Shown here piece by piece: positions 12,290 to 22,973 of a stretch of 64,000 nucleotides of DNA (its first letter is position 1; each line of letters starts with the position of its first letter). The stretch is from Theobroma cacao. Its lineage: Eukaryota; Streptophyta; Magnoliopsida; Malvales; Malvaceae. The stretch covers positions 32,785,379 to 32,849,378 of the forward strand of contig NC_030852.1 of assembly GCF_000208745.1 (NCBI RefSeq), given 5' to 3'. The notes under the pieces were generated by a model. The model saw only the letters and a program-made list of their open reading frames with translations, was not told the DNA's origin and did not search any database. The position numbers and the translations under genes are program-made.

Positions 12290-12631
12290 ATGGCTTCCAA
12301 GGCCTTACCAACAATTGCTTTTCTTCTCTCCCTCAACCTGCTCCTTTTATCAATGGCCAACGCTAACATTAACCAACCCAAATGCGAAAAGAATGGCTTA
12401 ACCTTGAATGTTTGCGCCAACGTGTTGGAGAATTTCTTGAGTGTACGTGTTGGTAACCCACGGAGCCCATGCTGCAGCCTCATTAAGGGTTTGGTTGACC
12501 TTGAGGCAGATGTTTGCCTTTGCACTCTCCTCGATGCCAATATCCTGGGCCTCATCGACTTGCGCGCTGCCGTTCAATTGAATTTACTGCTCGATTTCTG
12601 CGGAATGGATCGCAGAGCCTACCACTGCTAA
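12290..12631 (+). CDS. 8-cysteine-motif secreted protein, proline-poor HyPRP (DC2.15/AIR1-like)
   Basis: An intronless gene for 113 residues. Residues 1-24 form a signal peptide with a leucine-rich core ending in SMANA. There is almost no linker: only NINQPK separates it from the first motif cysteine (Cys32), whereas relatives in this window have 25 or more Pro-rich residues. All eight cysteines are in the C-C-CC-CXC-C-C order (KC, NVC, SPCC, VCLC, DFCG, YHC), which in this family make four disulfides around a lipid-transfer-like hydrophobic cavity. The protein ends directly on the last Cys. Relatives act at the cell wall or plasma membrane-wall interface and respond to development, auxin, cold or pathogens; the role here is not shown. 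TATA at 12171, AATAAA at 12813. It is the sole intact member of a four-unit subfamily. Confidence 0.92.
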   Translation: MASKALPTIAFLLSLNLLLLSMANANINQPKCEKNGLTLNVCANVLENFLSVRVGNPRSPCCSLIKGLVDLEADVCLCTLLDANILGLIDLRAAVQLNLLLDFCGMDRRAYHC

Positions 12632-12940
12632 TGAAACCACTCTATTACTTAATTAAAGCCTATTTGATCTCCTTTCTTAAGTGAGGCTAATAATTATATG
12701 TTCTACTAATAATGTTTTTATGGACGGAAGGCTCTGACCTTCCTCCTCAATGTTGTGATCCTTTGTATTTTACATGTTCTACTGTTTATGCGATGAGAGT
12801 TTTTATCCAAGTAATAAAATGACTCATTACGAACATGAATATTGCAGTATTTGTTGTTCTTGTGAAACACTTGCATAAGGCTTTCCATACATATTTTAAA
12901 TCAAAAGCGTATAAATGCTTAACTAGTTCTTCTTTTACCT

Positions 12941-12971
12941 ATATATGGCTTCAAACTTTAAAGCCATATAT
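12941..12971. repeat. 11-bp perfect inverted repeat
   Basis: ATATATGGCTT (12941-12951) and AAGCCATATAT (12961-12971) can form a hairpin with a 9-base loop. It overlaps the ATG of the 8CM relic and may simply be chance or local duplication. Confidence 0.6.
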
Positions 12972-13260
12972 GTTCGCTTCCGCAGGTCTTTCTCTGCGAA
13001 TTACCCTTAAGCCCATCATAGGCAAAACTCCCGAAGATCAGAACGAGTGCTCTTGTCCTACCCTAAGTTTGGGTGTGCGTTAATTTTATGCTAACTTAAC
13101 GAACGGTTTTGGTGGATGTTAAGCTTATTGATGGTTTTGGTTGATCTTGAAGCCAACCCTTCACCTTTGCACTGCCACCAAGTCAATTTGGTCTCCGTTT
13201 CGTTGAGCTTGCTGCTCAATAACTGTGGAAAGAAGATCCCTTCTGGCTTCCAGCAATTAA
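12945..13260 (+). pseudogene. Highly degraded 8CM gene remnant
   Basis: The ATG at 12945 (ATGGCTTCAAAC) resembles the family start, but no signal peptide follows. At 13050-13080 the frame reads CSCPTLSLGVR and stops, like the SSCPT-NLGVY segment of the 26471 pseudogene. Further on, fragments match [31 protein letters not shown] in shifted frames. The CCSL block is gone and the last Cys is replaced. It is therefore a relic related to the 26471 member rather than to its neighbour at 12290. Not functional. Confidence 0.75.
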
Positions 13261-14050
13261 ACACAATGTAATCATAAGGTTAAATTGTTAGATAATGAAA
13301 ATTTTACTAGCTATAGCACGCAAAATTTATTTTTTCAATAAATTTTTTTGTGGAGGTGTTTACGAGTCGGATTAATTTTTTTAAGAAATAAAAATTTATT
13401 ATATATATTGTAATAATGGATTACATAGTTCTGAAACAAGTCTTCAGTCTAGGCGTAGGTAGAAGACTTGTTTTCAGTCTTAGGCCCCGTTTATAGCCAA
13501 AACTCATTGCTACCCTATTTTCAGTTTCTTTGCAACTCTCAACGGATTACTTGTCAAGTCATGAGTGGGGTTGAGTTTGAGTGTGATTTTTATGTTAAGG
13601 TTCGACTTATTTTTCAATATCATTATATTTATAAGTAATTAATTTAATTTAGTTTTAATTGTAAAGTATATTTAAAAATATTAAAATATATAATAATTTA
13701 TTAAAAATATTTTAATAATATATTTAATTTAAATGGATGAATCGGACCTTAAACTTCAAGTTTAGGTTTTAATTGAACCCAATTTCACCCAACTCATAGA
13801 CACCTCTATTTTTATAAATTTATTTTGAGATTACGTGATAATAATTACATAGCAGTATTAATTTTCTGGGAGGTTGATTCCACACGCAACAGGCAGTCTC
13901 TTTTTTCTGTTCTATACGCAGGCAACGGGTGAATGGGGGTTGATTGTTCCCTGTTACGGGGTTGCTTGCAGTACTGCCGCTAGAAGAGTAGCTTTTGTAA
14001 AGAAATTAATAGTAATGAAACCTTATATTTGCTTTGTTTAAGAAAAAAAT
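13261..14050. other. Intergenic, AT-rich
   Basis: No gene seen. The sequence is AT-rich with simple A/T patterns at 13620-13740. From about 14050 it becomes homologous to the upstream flank of the 17753 copy. Confidence 0.5.
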
Positions 14051-14950
14051 TCAAATGCCGGTGATTGGATGCTAATCTTAGTTAATCACAATGGTTGACA
14101 TATTTTATATAATTAATTAATAAGTTATACCTTGACAACTAAGCTGCATTACAAAAAAAATTGAATTTTAATCACACTATTTTAGATGATATATTTTTTT
14201 ATAATAAAATTTTGAAAAGTGTAACTATTTAAATTTTTAACTTTATTTTTTTCACATTTAGTAGTAATATAAAAAAGTGTAACATTTACTAATGTATGTA
14301 ATTTTTATTGTTACATTTTATTTATAATACATTTAAAAATTTATTTAGTGATGTTAAATCTATAAAAATATTTTAAAAAATAAAAAAATATTATTAAAAA
14401 TATTTTTAATAACATATTTTAAAAATATGCTGTCTTAAGTAAAATTTATTATAGTACTAGTAAATAATTGCTTGCGGACGACATAATTAAAATTTGAAAG
14501 ATTGGGTTCTTATCATTCATGTGGCAACTAAATCAAAGCGACGTGATTGCAAGTATAGGTGTTCCATAAAATCTACAATGGAGATCCTCTGTAATAAGAT
14601 TACGCGCAAATTATTCCATCTCTTACATTGTTATTGAAGCAAAAAACTCGGAAAATTATAGAAAAATGGAAGAATCGACAGCTAACTTTACATGAAAACT
14701 CTCTAATAATTGTGATCCATCAAGGCGAATAACCCATGTTGAGTGTTGACTGCCAAGTCGCGCATAATCCCCATTTTCACTCCAAATGTGCCCACACGAG
14801 CCACGTTCCATTTTTTTAAGTCCAAACAGCTTCCCATCTCCCATCTATAAAAGCCCCTATGCACTCGACATTTTTCCTCACTCAGCCTTTTCTCTCAACA
14901 TAAAGTTCAATCTCTATTTCAATGCCACTTAAGCTATTTGTCTGAGGGAA
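14051..14950 (+). promoter_or_regulatory. Duplicated 8CM promoter block with an AT-rich insertion
   Basis: The flanks GTTATACCTTGACAAC (near 14126-14141) and GTGATTGCAAGTATAGGTGT (from 14543) match the upstream regions of the 11.8 kb and 17.3 kb copies. Between them lie some 310 bp of very AT-rich DNA (about 14145-14455) that the 17.3 kb copy lacks, so this looks like an insertion. Downstream are GTTGAGTGTTGACTGCCAAG (from 14738), ATGTGCCCACACGAGCCACG (14785 onward) and TATAAAAG (14846-14853). Confidence 0.75.
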
Positions 14951-15058
14951 ATGGCTTCAAAGGCTTCAGCAACAATTGCCCTTCTTCTCATCCTCAACTT
15001 GCTCTTTTTATCAATGACCAACGCTTTAGACTTGGTAATTCGTGTTAACGTGCCATAA
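14951..15058 (+). pseudogene. 8CM gene truncated after the signal peptide
   Basis: The ATG at 14951 gives a normal family signal peptide (MASKASATIALLLILNLLFL, then SMTNA). After codon 26 the family similarity stops abruptly and the frame ends after 35 codons at TAA 15056-15058. None of the eight cysteines is present, and no continuation of the 8CM is found before the next copy at 17753. Foreign repeat DNA starts at about 15030. It is a 5' fragment with an intact-looking promoter and could be transcribed. Confidence 0.88.
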
Positions 15059-15290
15059 ACATGTCAAACACGATTAAATACGAAATACGTTAAAGTTAAA
15101 TACAAACACGATACGTTTAATATTCGTATCTTAAATTTAAAATACGTACACGTACACATTTAATATACGTGTAACACGACACGACACGATTAATACGTTT
15201 ATTAAACGTGTCAATATACGACACGACACGATTAATAACATATTTAACACGATTAAATAAAAATATTTATAATTAAATATAATTTTATTA
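15030..15290. repeat. Irregular ACACGACACGATTAAT-rich repeat
   Basis: Directly after the broken 8CM gene the motif ACACGACACGATTAA (and its reverse complement AATCGTGT-like forms) recurs irregularly to about 15250. It resembles terminal or subterminal repeats of decayed plant DNA transposons. No clean termini or target duplication were found, so the class is not assigned. Confidence 0.5.
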
Positions 15291-15480
15291 TTTAAATTTA
15301 AAATCTATAATTATAAAAATAATTATAATAAAACAAAAATAATAATAACATCAAATAATCAAAATCTATTTTGATATCAATTAAATATGAGTATTAATAA
15401 ATATAAATACTTTATATACGTTTTAACAATATATTTGAAAATTATATGACATTAATTTTGAGATACTTTATTATTATATT

Positions 15481-15569
15481 GGGTTATTTTTAAAAATGCC
15501 CCTATATATTAAGTATGTCAAAAAAACAAAATGTATAATTATTAAAAGGGACATTTTAAAAAATAACCC
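15481..15569. repeat. Short inverted repeat (about 22-bp arms)
   Basis: GGGTTATTTTTAAAAATGCC at 15481 matches the reverse complement of 15548-15569 with three or four differences. The whole is about 89 bp with a 45-bp spacer. It may be a tiny foldback or MITE, or part of the larger element that follows. Confidence 0.6.
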
Positions 15570-16612
15570 TTAAAGATAAGATATTTTCAAAAATAATCTT
15601 CTTTATAATTTTAACTATTTTTAATCAAGTTGGACAAAATTACCCTTAATGAAATTACACGCTATGATGTTATACGCTATGTACAATAATATGTTACACT
15701 CCATGATTAGGTTGTTACACGCCATGTGCAAAAACATGTGACACACTATGGTTAGGTTGTTACACGTCATATATAGAAACATATTACACGCTATGTACAG
15801 AAACGTGTGACACGTCATGTACAAAAACGTGTGACACGTCATGTACAAAAACATGTGACACGCCATGGTTAAATTGTTACACGCCATGTTAAAAAAAATA
15901 TTGTTGTTATACGTCATGTTGAAAAAATATTATTGTTACACGCCATATTTAAAAATATTTTGTTATATTTTAATGTCTAAAATGTTGTTACTTACGAATC
16001 AAAACTTCAAATCCTCTAAACTCTCTTTATTTTTTTTGACCATTTGGCACTGATTAAAATGTTTCTAACATATTTTCATAAATCAAAACATAAATTTTCT
16101 TCTTTAAAACACCTGTATCAACTAAAATTAAAAATTTTTTCCTTTGAAAACTTAAGTTTATAAATTTCAATTTTTGAGTTTATTGGTGTTCAGGTCTTGT
16201 ATTGATTCAATTAAAAACTATTTCAAACATATGTGATCATTTCTATTGTTTTAGTTTTACCCAAAATACCTAAAAATTAAATTTCTCAAATAGCCACCTA
16301 CCAAAGCACATCAAAACCATTGCTTGCTGTCTTGAAAGCCTAAGAAAGAGAAATCTGAAAATGCAAAAAAGAGAAATCGAAAGCATAACAGATGAATGTC
16401 GAAGAGAGAAATTGATAAAATTTGAAAAACTGAGATGGTGAGAGAGAGAAATCAGAAACACAAATAGAGAGAAATTGTGATGAATGGTTTAATTTATTTG
16501 AAATAGTTTTAAAAGTATTTTTGTCAAATTATAGCTAAATATGACTAAAAACAGTTAAATTTATTTTGATAATTATTTTTAAAATATTTTTATAAAAAAA
16601 GACTATTCCTCA
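15562..16612. mobile_element. Candidate long-TIR element (A) carrying a minisatellite
   Basis: The left end (about 15562-15660) and the reverse complement of the right end (about 16520-16612) share the order CAAAAATAAT-like, TTTTAACTATTTTTAATCA-like, GACAAAATTAC-like blocks over roughly 100 bp. The same block recurs at 21483-21610 and, inverted, at 25455-25552. Long divergent TIRs without a coding region fit a non-autonomous Mutator-like or foldback element. A target duplication could not be identified, so the borders are approximate. Confidence 0.5.
15653..15965. repeat. Minisatellite, TTACACGCCATG-type units of 21-25 bp
   Basis: About thirteen imperfect units each begin with T(T/G)ACACG(C/T)CATG and continue with either GTACAAAAACATG-like or GTTAGGTTG-like endings. 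The array makes a 98-codon minus-strand frame rich in MACHMFLYMTC-like repeats, which is a by-product of the repeat and not a gene. It lies immediately inside the left end of candidate element A. Confidence 0.85.
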
Positions 16613-16662
16613 TTATTTCTTCTTATTAAAATGATACACTTAAACAACAAAATGCGCCAATA

Positions 16663-16716
16663 AACTCTGTGATGTAGATTTTTTTTTTTTTTGAAAAGCA
16701 ACTCTGTGATGTAGAT
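16663..16716. mobile_element. Minimal poly(T) insertion flanked by a 17-bp target duplication
   Basis: AACTCTGTGATGTAGAT occurs at 16663-16679 and identically at 16700-16716. Between them are 13 T followed by GAAAAGC, 20 bp in all. Read on the minus strand this is GCTTTTC plus poly(A). That is the expected form of an extremely 5'-truncated LINE or SINE insertion. Confidence 0.75.
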
Positions 16717-17224
16717 GCCTGTAGAACTCTCTGTGATAAGCCCAAAATTAATTAATGAGTTGTGCTTTATGATTCGGATTTGAGAGGAGCTGATCTGGGT
16801 TTTCTCGAGTCTGTGTAGTCCAATGGGTGCTGATAAACTGAAGGTCACTAGGTTCTGCGATACTACTGGCTTGTAATTGATGGCTCTGTTTTTGGTGCTC
16901 TTCCGAGGCAGGGCATGCATGCTGTGTGGAGGGGATATGTCCAGGTTAAGGTCCACCGTGAGGGTATATGATATGTGTGTTGTTTGAGTGATCTCATGTT
17001 TTTCTTATGTTTTTTGAGGTTCTGGGTGCTATATGCTTCTGAGATGGATGGCGTATGCCAATGCATTGGGGTACAGGGTAGATCCTTGCTTGCGAATTCA
17101 TCAGACTGACTTGTAAGGGATATAGTTGAATGAGAGTTAATGTCCATGTCTTCTTGAACTCATTCACCTATTATATCAATTCTACCTTATGAAATATACA
17201 GACTTTTTCACAAAAAAAAAAAAA
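16717..17224 (+). mobile_element. Possible 5'-truncated retroposon ending in poly(A)
   Basis: This stretch is less AT-rich than its surroundings and ends in CTTTTTCAC followed by 13 A (17212-17224). The 8CM-unit homology with the 14.05 kb flank resumes at about 17235. No reverse transcriptase fragment is recognisable, so a non-LTR retroposon tail is an inference from the poly(A) and the position. Confidence 0.35.
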
Positions 17225-17234
17225 TCAACATTTC

Positions 17235-17752
17235 ACATGTCTTGTTATTTGGTGCTATTCTTAGTTAATGGCAACTAATGATCCTATTTAACGTAAGTTA
17301 TACCTTGACAACCACTATTGGCTCAAAACCTCTACGTAGTTGCAAGTATGTCTCTCTAAAATCTGTAGTGCAGATCCTCTGGTACTAAAACCATGCACAG
17401 ATTATTCGATCTCTTACAATATTGTTATTGAAGCAAAAACCTCTGAAAATTATAGAAAAAAGGGAGAGCTGAAGAATCGACAGCTAATATTACATGAAAA
17501 CTCTCCAATAATTGTGATCCATCCAGGCGAATAGCCCCACGTTGAGTGTTGAATGCCGAGTTGTCCATAATCCCCATTTTCACAGCAAATGTGCCCACTT
17601 GAGCCACGTTCCATTTTTTTAAGCCCAAACAGTTCCCTCTCCTATCTATAAAAGCCTCTCTGCGCTCAACATTTTTCCTCACTCAGCCTTTTCTCTCAAC
17701 ATAAAGTTCAATCTCTATTTCAAAAGCCACTTAAACTAATTGCCCGAGGGAA
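17235..17752 (+). promoter_or_regulatory. Duplicated 8CM promoter block
   Basis: It carries GTTATACCTTGACAACCA (from about 17289), CAGATCCTCT, GAATCGACAGCTAATATTAC, GTTGAGTGTTGAATGCCGAG (from 17541), AATGTGCCCACTTGAGCCAC (17588 onward) and TATAAAAG (17647-17654). The order and spacing are the same as upstream of 12290, although the gene behind it is broken. Confidence 0.8.
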
Positions 17753-18083
17753 ATGGCTTCAAAGGCTTCAGCAACAATTGCCCTTCTTCTCACCCTCAAC
17801 CTGCTCTTTTTATCAGTGGCCACTACTCACAATCTACCCAAATGCCCATAGAATGGCTTAACTTTGAATGTTTGCGCCAACGTGTTGAAAGATGTCTTGA
17901 AGGTACGTATTGGTAAGCCAAAGAACCCATGCTGCCGCCTCATTAAGGGTTTGGTTGATCTTGCCTTTGCAGTCTCGTCAAAGCCAATGTCTTGGACCTC
18001 GTCAAGGTGCGTGCACCTGTTCGATTGAATTTACTGATCAATTACTGTGGAGTGAAGCCCAGATCAGCTTCCACTGCAAATGA
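17753..18083 (+). pseudogene. Broken 8CM gene: stop, 13-bp deletion, lost stop
   Basis: The ATG at 17753 starts an intact signal peptide. After LPKCP the frame meets TAG where the intact 12290 gene has a sense codon. The following NGLTLNVCANVLKDVLKVRI and NPCCRLIKGLVDL are well kept. Then 13 bp are missing relative to 12290, between CTTG and CCTTTGC. This removes the fifth motif Cys codon and shifts the frame. At the end, TGCTAATGA of the relative is TGCAAATGA here, so the stop after the last Cys is lost too. Three independent lesions make function very unlikely. Confidence 0.9.
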
Positions 18084-21000
18084 AACCATTCTATTAATTA
18101 AGCTCATATTATCTCCTTCCCTTGAGCAATTACTGTTTTAATTTCGTAAATTCTGTTTTCACTCTTTGATTTTTGGACTGTTTCGTCACATATTAATATT
18201 TTTTTATTATGGATGGAAGGCTTTTTCACCTTTTTTGTCATGCTGTAATTCTTTGTTTGTTATTGCTAAGCCAGTGAATTTTATTCATTAATAAAAGAGA
18301 ACACCGAAAGGAAGAAATTAAGTAATTCCTCTCGTTCTTATTGTCAATGCTGTAATTCTTTTTATGTTGTGTATTCATTCTCATTCTTTATATGTTGTGT
18401 CTTCCTCTCATTCTCATTTACCGTATGTGCAAGGGGCTCAGATAATCAGGTTTGGAGTGCCAAGATATCTCAATTTTTGTGACAGCGATGGGCAGTGCTG
18501 TGCCTCAGAAGATTGTTTTCTTTTATTCTGATGATATTAGAACTGAACTTGGGCTTGAGAACATATCAATGGTCGAATCTTGTTTTTAGGACTGGCCGAT
18601 AGGTTAACGATCTTGTTGATGTCTGGTCTCCCGGCTTAAGGCCTCCGTTTTGTTGCTTGTTCATTAGCGTTCGCGTAGGTCATTGAAATGACAGTTTATG
18701 TCTGGTCTTGCAAGTCCTGTAGGTTTTTGGGGATCTAGGTTCTTATTTTGTCTTCAACTTTGTGTTATTCTGGTTTGTGGCCTTGAGTTCTACTCTTTGG
18801 GGCTTTTTGTTGTCCTGCTGCCTGTTTTCTTGTCAGCAGGTTTGTCTTTGAGTAATTGTACGGGATCTTCACCACCAAAGCTTGAGTTTTACGTCACTAA
18901 AGTCTTTGACCACCAAAGGCCAAGACTTTGGTTCGGCATACTTGCTTTGGTTCTAATTTTCAATTCTTAAATTCTAATGAAAGTTTTTGTTTCTACTTTG
19001 TATTTGACAAGTATCAAACCTTGAGTCGCAAAGAAGTGCATTTTTTCAAATTTTTAATCCTTTTTCTTTTCAATGATTTGCGAGACTTTTGTTGAAATCG
19101 CATCACTAAATTGTTAGAAAGGATGATGGATTTACCTTGAAATTCGATTAATTAATAATCAAGGGAAAGATAAAGGGGTACATTCATTTAATGAACTTAA
19201 TGGTAAATTAATTTACAATTTTCTTTTGTCTACTTCCACCCTTTCCTTCCGGCTCCGTTTCCCGTAAAAGGTAAGCATAGGCATAAAGAATGCGTCCAAG
19301 AATTACAAGAAACAAGCAAATAAGACATAAGAAACCAAAGAAATGCAGCCTTACTAAAGCCCAATCTTCAGTGATGTTTGTTTTCCACGTCCATGGGCAA
19401 TTAAAGAAGCTGAAACGAAATTATCCAACAAAAAAAATACTTCTTTTATAATTGAGACGAAAATAAGAGAAAAATATTCAATCAATTAAATTAGTCTTTT
19501 ATTTATAATTTAATCATTAATTATTTTTTTCTACTCTTAATTTACTCTGATCTCCTTTATTTCTCTTCCATTTGCCTCTCTTTTTCCAAAGACTTGAACA
19601 GTTGAACAAGAGATCTCTAAGGAAAAAAAGTTACAAATTTTACCTATTGGATGCTCTTTTGGTGATTGTCAACACCTTTATTTGATAAGAATGAAAGATA
19701 AGGAAATTGAAAAAATAAATCACATACACGAACCTATCATTTTATCGCGCAACAAAACATGCTTATTGCATTGGAATTACAAACAAGTATTGTAAAATCC
19801 AGAATTATGAATGATTGTTTTTATGGCATATATGTGCCAATAAACAATTCACAAAGTTCCAACACAAATGGGTTTATTAATTAGAATGGTTTTGTTGTAT
19901 AAACGCATGTATAGTCAATAGCAGATTTAAGATTTTGTATGAAAGGTGATTAAAGAACAATCATATAGAGTTGTAGATTAGATCAATGATTCGACTTAAA
20001 GTAAAAAATTAATTATTTTTAAAATAAAATTAAATTATTAAGTAAAATTTCATTTACATTTTGAATATATATTTTTAAATTCATCAATATAAATAGATAT
20101 AAAGTAGAAAGTAAAATTAATATTAGATTTTCACATTAGATATTATAAACTACGTTCGACGTGCTTTCATACTTTCAAATTCATCGATAACTAAATCATT
20201 GTTAATGTTTCTAACAATCACTTTGTATCTATTTAATTTGAAAAAGTTATTCAATTTTTCATGTTAATGTATGATATATTGCATAATTGCTTAAATCGAA
20301 TTAACAAATTGTACAAAAAATCAAAATAAAAAATTATATGCTTCAAGCAAAAGCAATGCATATTTTACTTCATAGGACCATAACATATTTTACACAATAA
20401 TACAAAATATTTTAGTAAAGTTGTCACGCTCCAAACCCAAGGTTTTGAGACATAACAGACGCCACATACTTATGAGATAATTTCCATAAGCATGTAAGGC
20501 AATAATATCATTCTAAATCAAATATAATACATTTATAATCTTTTCAAAATTTACACTTTACAAAACCTGAAGTCTCCAAATATAATATTAAAATACAATT
20601 CTTAAAAAGATACAAATTTCTCATATAACTAACATCTAAAAATTGAATACTTACATTAAAGCTTATAATTATTTAACGGTATACGTTAATCCTGTTAACC
20701 AAAACTCTCGCTAGGCAAGTTTGACTCCCAAACTTGCGAAGATGTTGAAATTTGTAAAATGATGAGAATTAATGAAATGAGTACAACTACTCAGTAAATA
20801 ATTGGTATTAACTAAACTATTTTATTTGCTTAAAAACCCCTTATTCTATTCTTTCTTTATTAATAAACACAAAGGTCCTATCTACAATTATAAAAAGTTG
20901 AACTTATATTATATTTGTTTATTTATTTAATGTAGACTATAACTTAGTACTTACTAATTTTTTTATATAATTAATTAAGTAGAATTTTTTTTAAGGGTAT

Positions 21001-21480
21001 TAGAAAAGTTATGTTAAAAGAACGAAGGGTTTTAAAAAAAAGTACATATTATATAAGTATCTAAATCGAATCAACAACTTGTAAGAAAAATTAAAGTAAA
21101 AAATTATACTCTTTAGGCAATTATACTCTTTAGACAGAGTTAAGCAATGCATCTTTTACTTTATAAGAAAAAAATAAGAAATATAATTTCAAAATTTAGG
21201 TTTATTCTATAAAAAAAAGATAAATAATTTCAAATTTTAAGCCTCAAAGGAATTAAACCTAAGCCTTTAAAATTTAACATAAATGACTTACCACTATACC
21301 AAATCAATTCATTTGAATTAAATAGGGGTGACAAATTTATATAATTACAATTTTATACTTATAAAAATAAAAAAATTAAAAACTAAGGGTGAGCCCCCCG
21401 TCACCCCTCTACCTCTGCCACTATGTGCAACCGAGGGCACGCTTCCCACAGTAGTTGAGCAGCGTATTAACAAAAGAGAA
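18084..21480. other. Intergenic with probable transposon debris
   Basis: The 3' flank of the 17753 copy ends at about 18300 (GGATGGAAGGCTTTTTCACC near 18210). The stretch 18400-18970 is T/G-rich with a 90-codon frame that I do not recognise. From 19000 to 21480 the DNA is AT-rich. Near 20424 TCACGCTCCAAACCCAAGG opens a segment to about 20800 that resembles decayed retroelement DNA, but I cannot name it. No functional gene seen. Confidence 0.45.
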
Positions 21481-21769
21481 AATTATGAGAAATAACCTTC
21501 CTTATTAACCTAATTCAAAAATATTATTTTTTTTATAATTTTAACTATTTTTGGTCAATTTTTGGCATGACTTGACAACAATACCTTTTAAATAATTTCA
21601 GACAAATTAAAATGGTTTCAATTTTCTCTATTCCGTCATTTAGACAAAAATTTCAAAATTAAATCTCGATTTCTCTCTCTAATCAAATACTATCTATCTC
21701 AACATCCAAAGCTTAGAGATAATATCAAGCTCTTTCTTATTTTGTTTTATTTTTTTAGATGGTAGATAT

Positions 21770-22110
21770 TGGGGTTCTGAAGGGCGATGAACAATGATTT
21801 TGCTATTTGTAGGCAACGATTTTGCTCAAGGAGAAGGAACAACTAAAGCATGTTTAACAGGTTTTATGGTAGTTCACAGTTTTGTTGTGTTTGGGATTGA
21901 GATCATTGTTAAGCATGTTTGCTAGGGATTTTGAGTTGAAATTATATAGGGAATATTTTGTAAACGGGGTATATTTTACTTTTGTATAAGGGAAGTAAGC
22001 AAGGCCCTTCCGATAGGGATATATTTTGTCTTGCTTTGGAGGGTTATGGAGTTTTGAAACCTATTTTTTATGAAATGCATAATTTTATGGCTTAGCAAAA
22101 AAAAAAAAAG
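21770..22110 (+). mobile_element. Possible LINE-like 3' end with poly(A)
   Basis: T/G-rich non-coding DNA ends in ATGGCTTAGC followed by 13 A near 22095-22110, similar in style to LINE 3' ends elsewhere in the window (for example 48450-48560). No protein domain is visible. Low confidence. Confidence 0.3.
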
Positions 22111-22189
22111 TATATGTTTTAGGTTCTTGAGTTTATTGATTTATTCATAAAACTCCAAAGTTGAGGAGTTAAATTTATTAGACTAATTT

Positions 22190-22525
22190 TTAAGTATTAT
22201 GAGACTGATTTTTAAATATTGCGTGACTTAATTATCGTGTGACTAGTTTTTACGCATTATGTGATTGGTTTTAGGCATTGCGTGACTGATTTTTTGACAT
22301 TATGATTGATTTTTAAGCAATACCTAAGTCACACAATGCTTTATTAACTAGTCACGCAATGCCTTATTAACAAGTCACACAATGCTTACCAACTAATCAT
22401 GCAATGCCATATCAACCAGTCACACAATACTTAAAAACTAGTCACGCAATACCTAAAGTCAGTCAGGCAATATCCAAAGTCAGTCATGCAATGCCTAAAA
22501 ACTATTAACGCAATGCCCAAAAACC
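22190..22525. repeat. Palindromic minisatellite, AGTCACGCAATGC-type units
   Basis: Six or seven left-hand units read as GCATTGCGTGACTGATTTTT-like. From about 22325 the array switches strand and about eight units read AGTCACGCAATGCCTTATTAA-like, 20-24 bp each. The array is therefore an inverted pair of tandem repeats. Its CACGCAATG core resembles the CACGCCATG core of the array at 15653-15965. Confidence 0.85.
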
Positions 22526-22624
22526 ACAAAAACTATTGAATTCCATTTAACAAAATCAACAACTTCAAACAATATACCATATTCTATTTAACAACATAAT
22601 TAACGAATATACTTACTTAACAAA

Positions 22625-22770
22625 GAATATTCAAAATGTTCAAAAGTTTTTCTTCACATATAAAAAATCCTCCAAAATGCTTAAAAATACTCAAAATGCT
22701 CAAAGCTTTTCTTCGTATATCAAAAACTACTCCAAAATACTCAAAATGCTTAAACATTTTCCTTTCTAGT
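22625..22770. repeat. Tandem repeat, period about 56-60 bp
   Basis: TCAAAATGCTCAAAGCTTTT-like stretches recur at about 22630, 22690 and 22740, each followed by CTCCAAAATRCT. About two and a half imperfect units. Confidence 0.6.
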
Positions 22771-22899
22771 AAGGAATACTACAGAAATGAATACTCTAAC
22801 GAGGAAAGTTCAAAGAATATGAGTTGGTTTGAGGCACAGACCTAAACATATTTGACCCGTTAATAGGTTTTAGGTTGAAATGCTGTAGACACCTCTAAA

Positions 22900-22934
22900 A
22901 TAATATATAATAGTAATAATAATAATAATATATA

Positions 22935-22971
<37 letters not shown>
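22900..22971. repeat. (AAT)n microsatellite
   Basis: Interrupted AAT/ATA trinucleotide repeats over about 70 bp. Confidence 0.9.

Positions 22972-22973
<2 letters not shown>

Noticed and set aside
15621..15917. 98-codon Cys/Met-rich minus-strand frame
   Set aside because: It is a translation of the tandem TTACACGCCATG repeat with no start context or homologues.
22190..22525. CRISPR-like appearance of regularly spaced short repeats
   Set aside because: Plant nuclear DNA, repeat and spacer are both degenerate, and the array inverts; it is a minisatellite.
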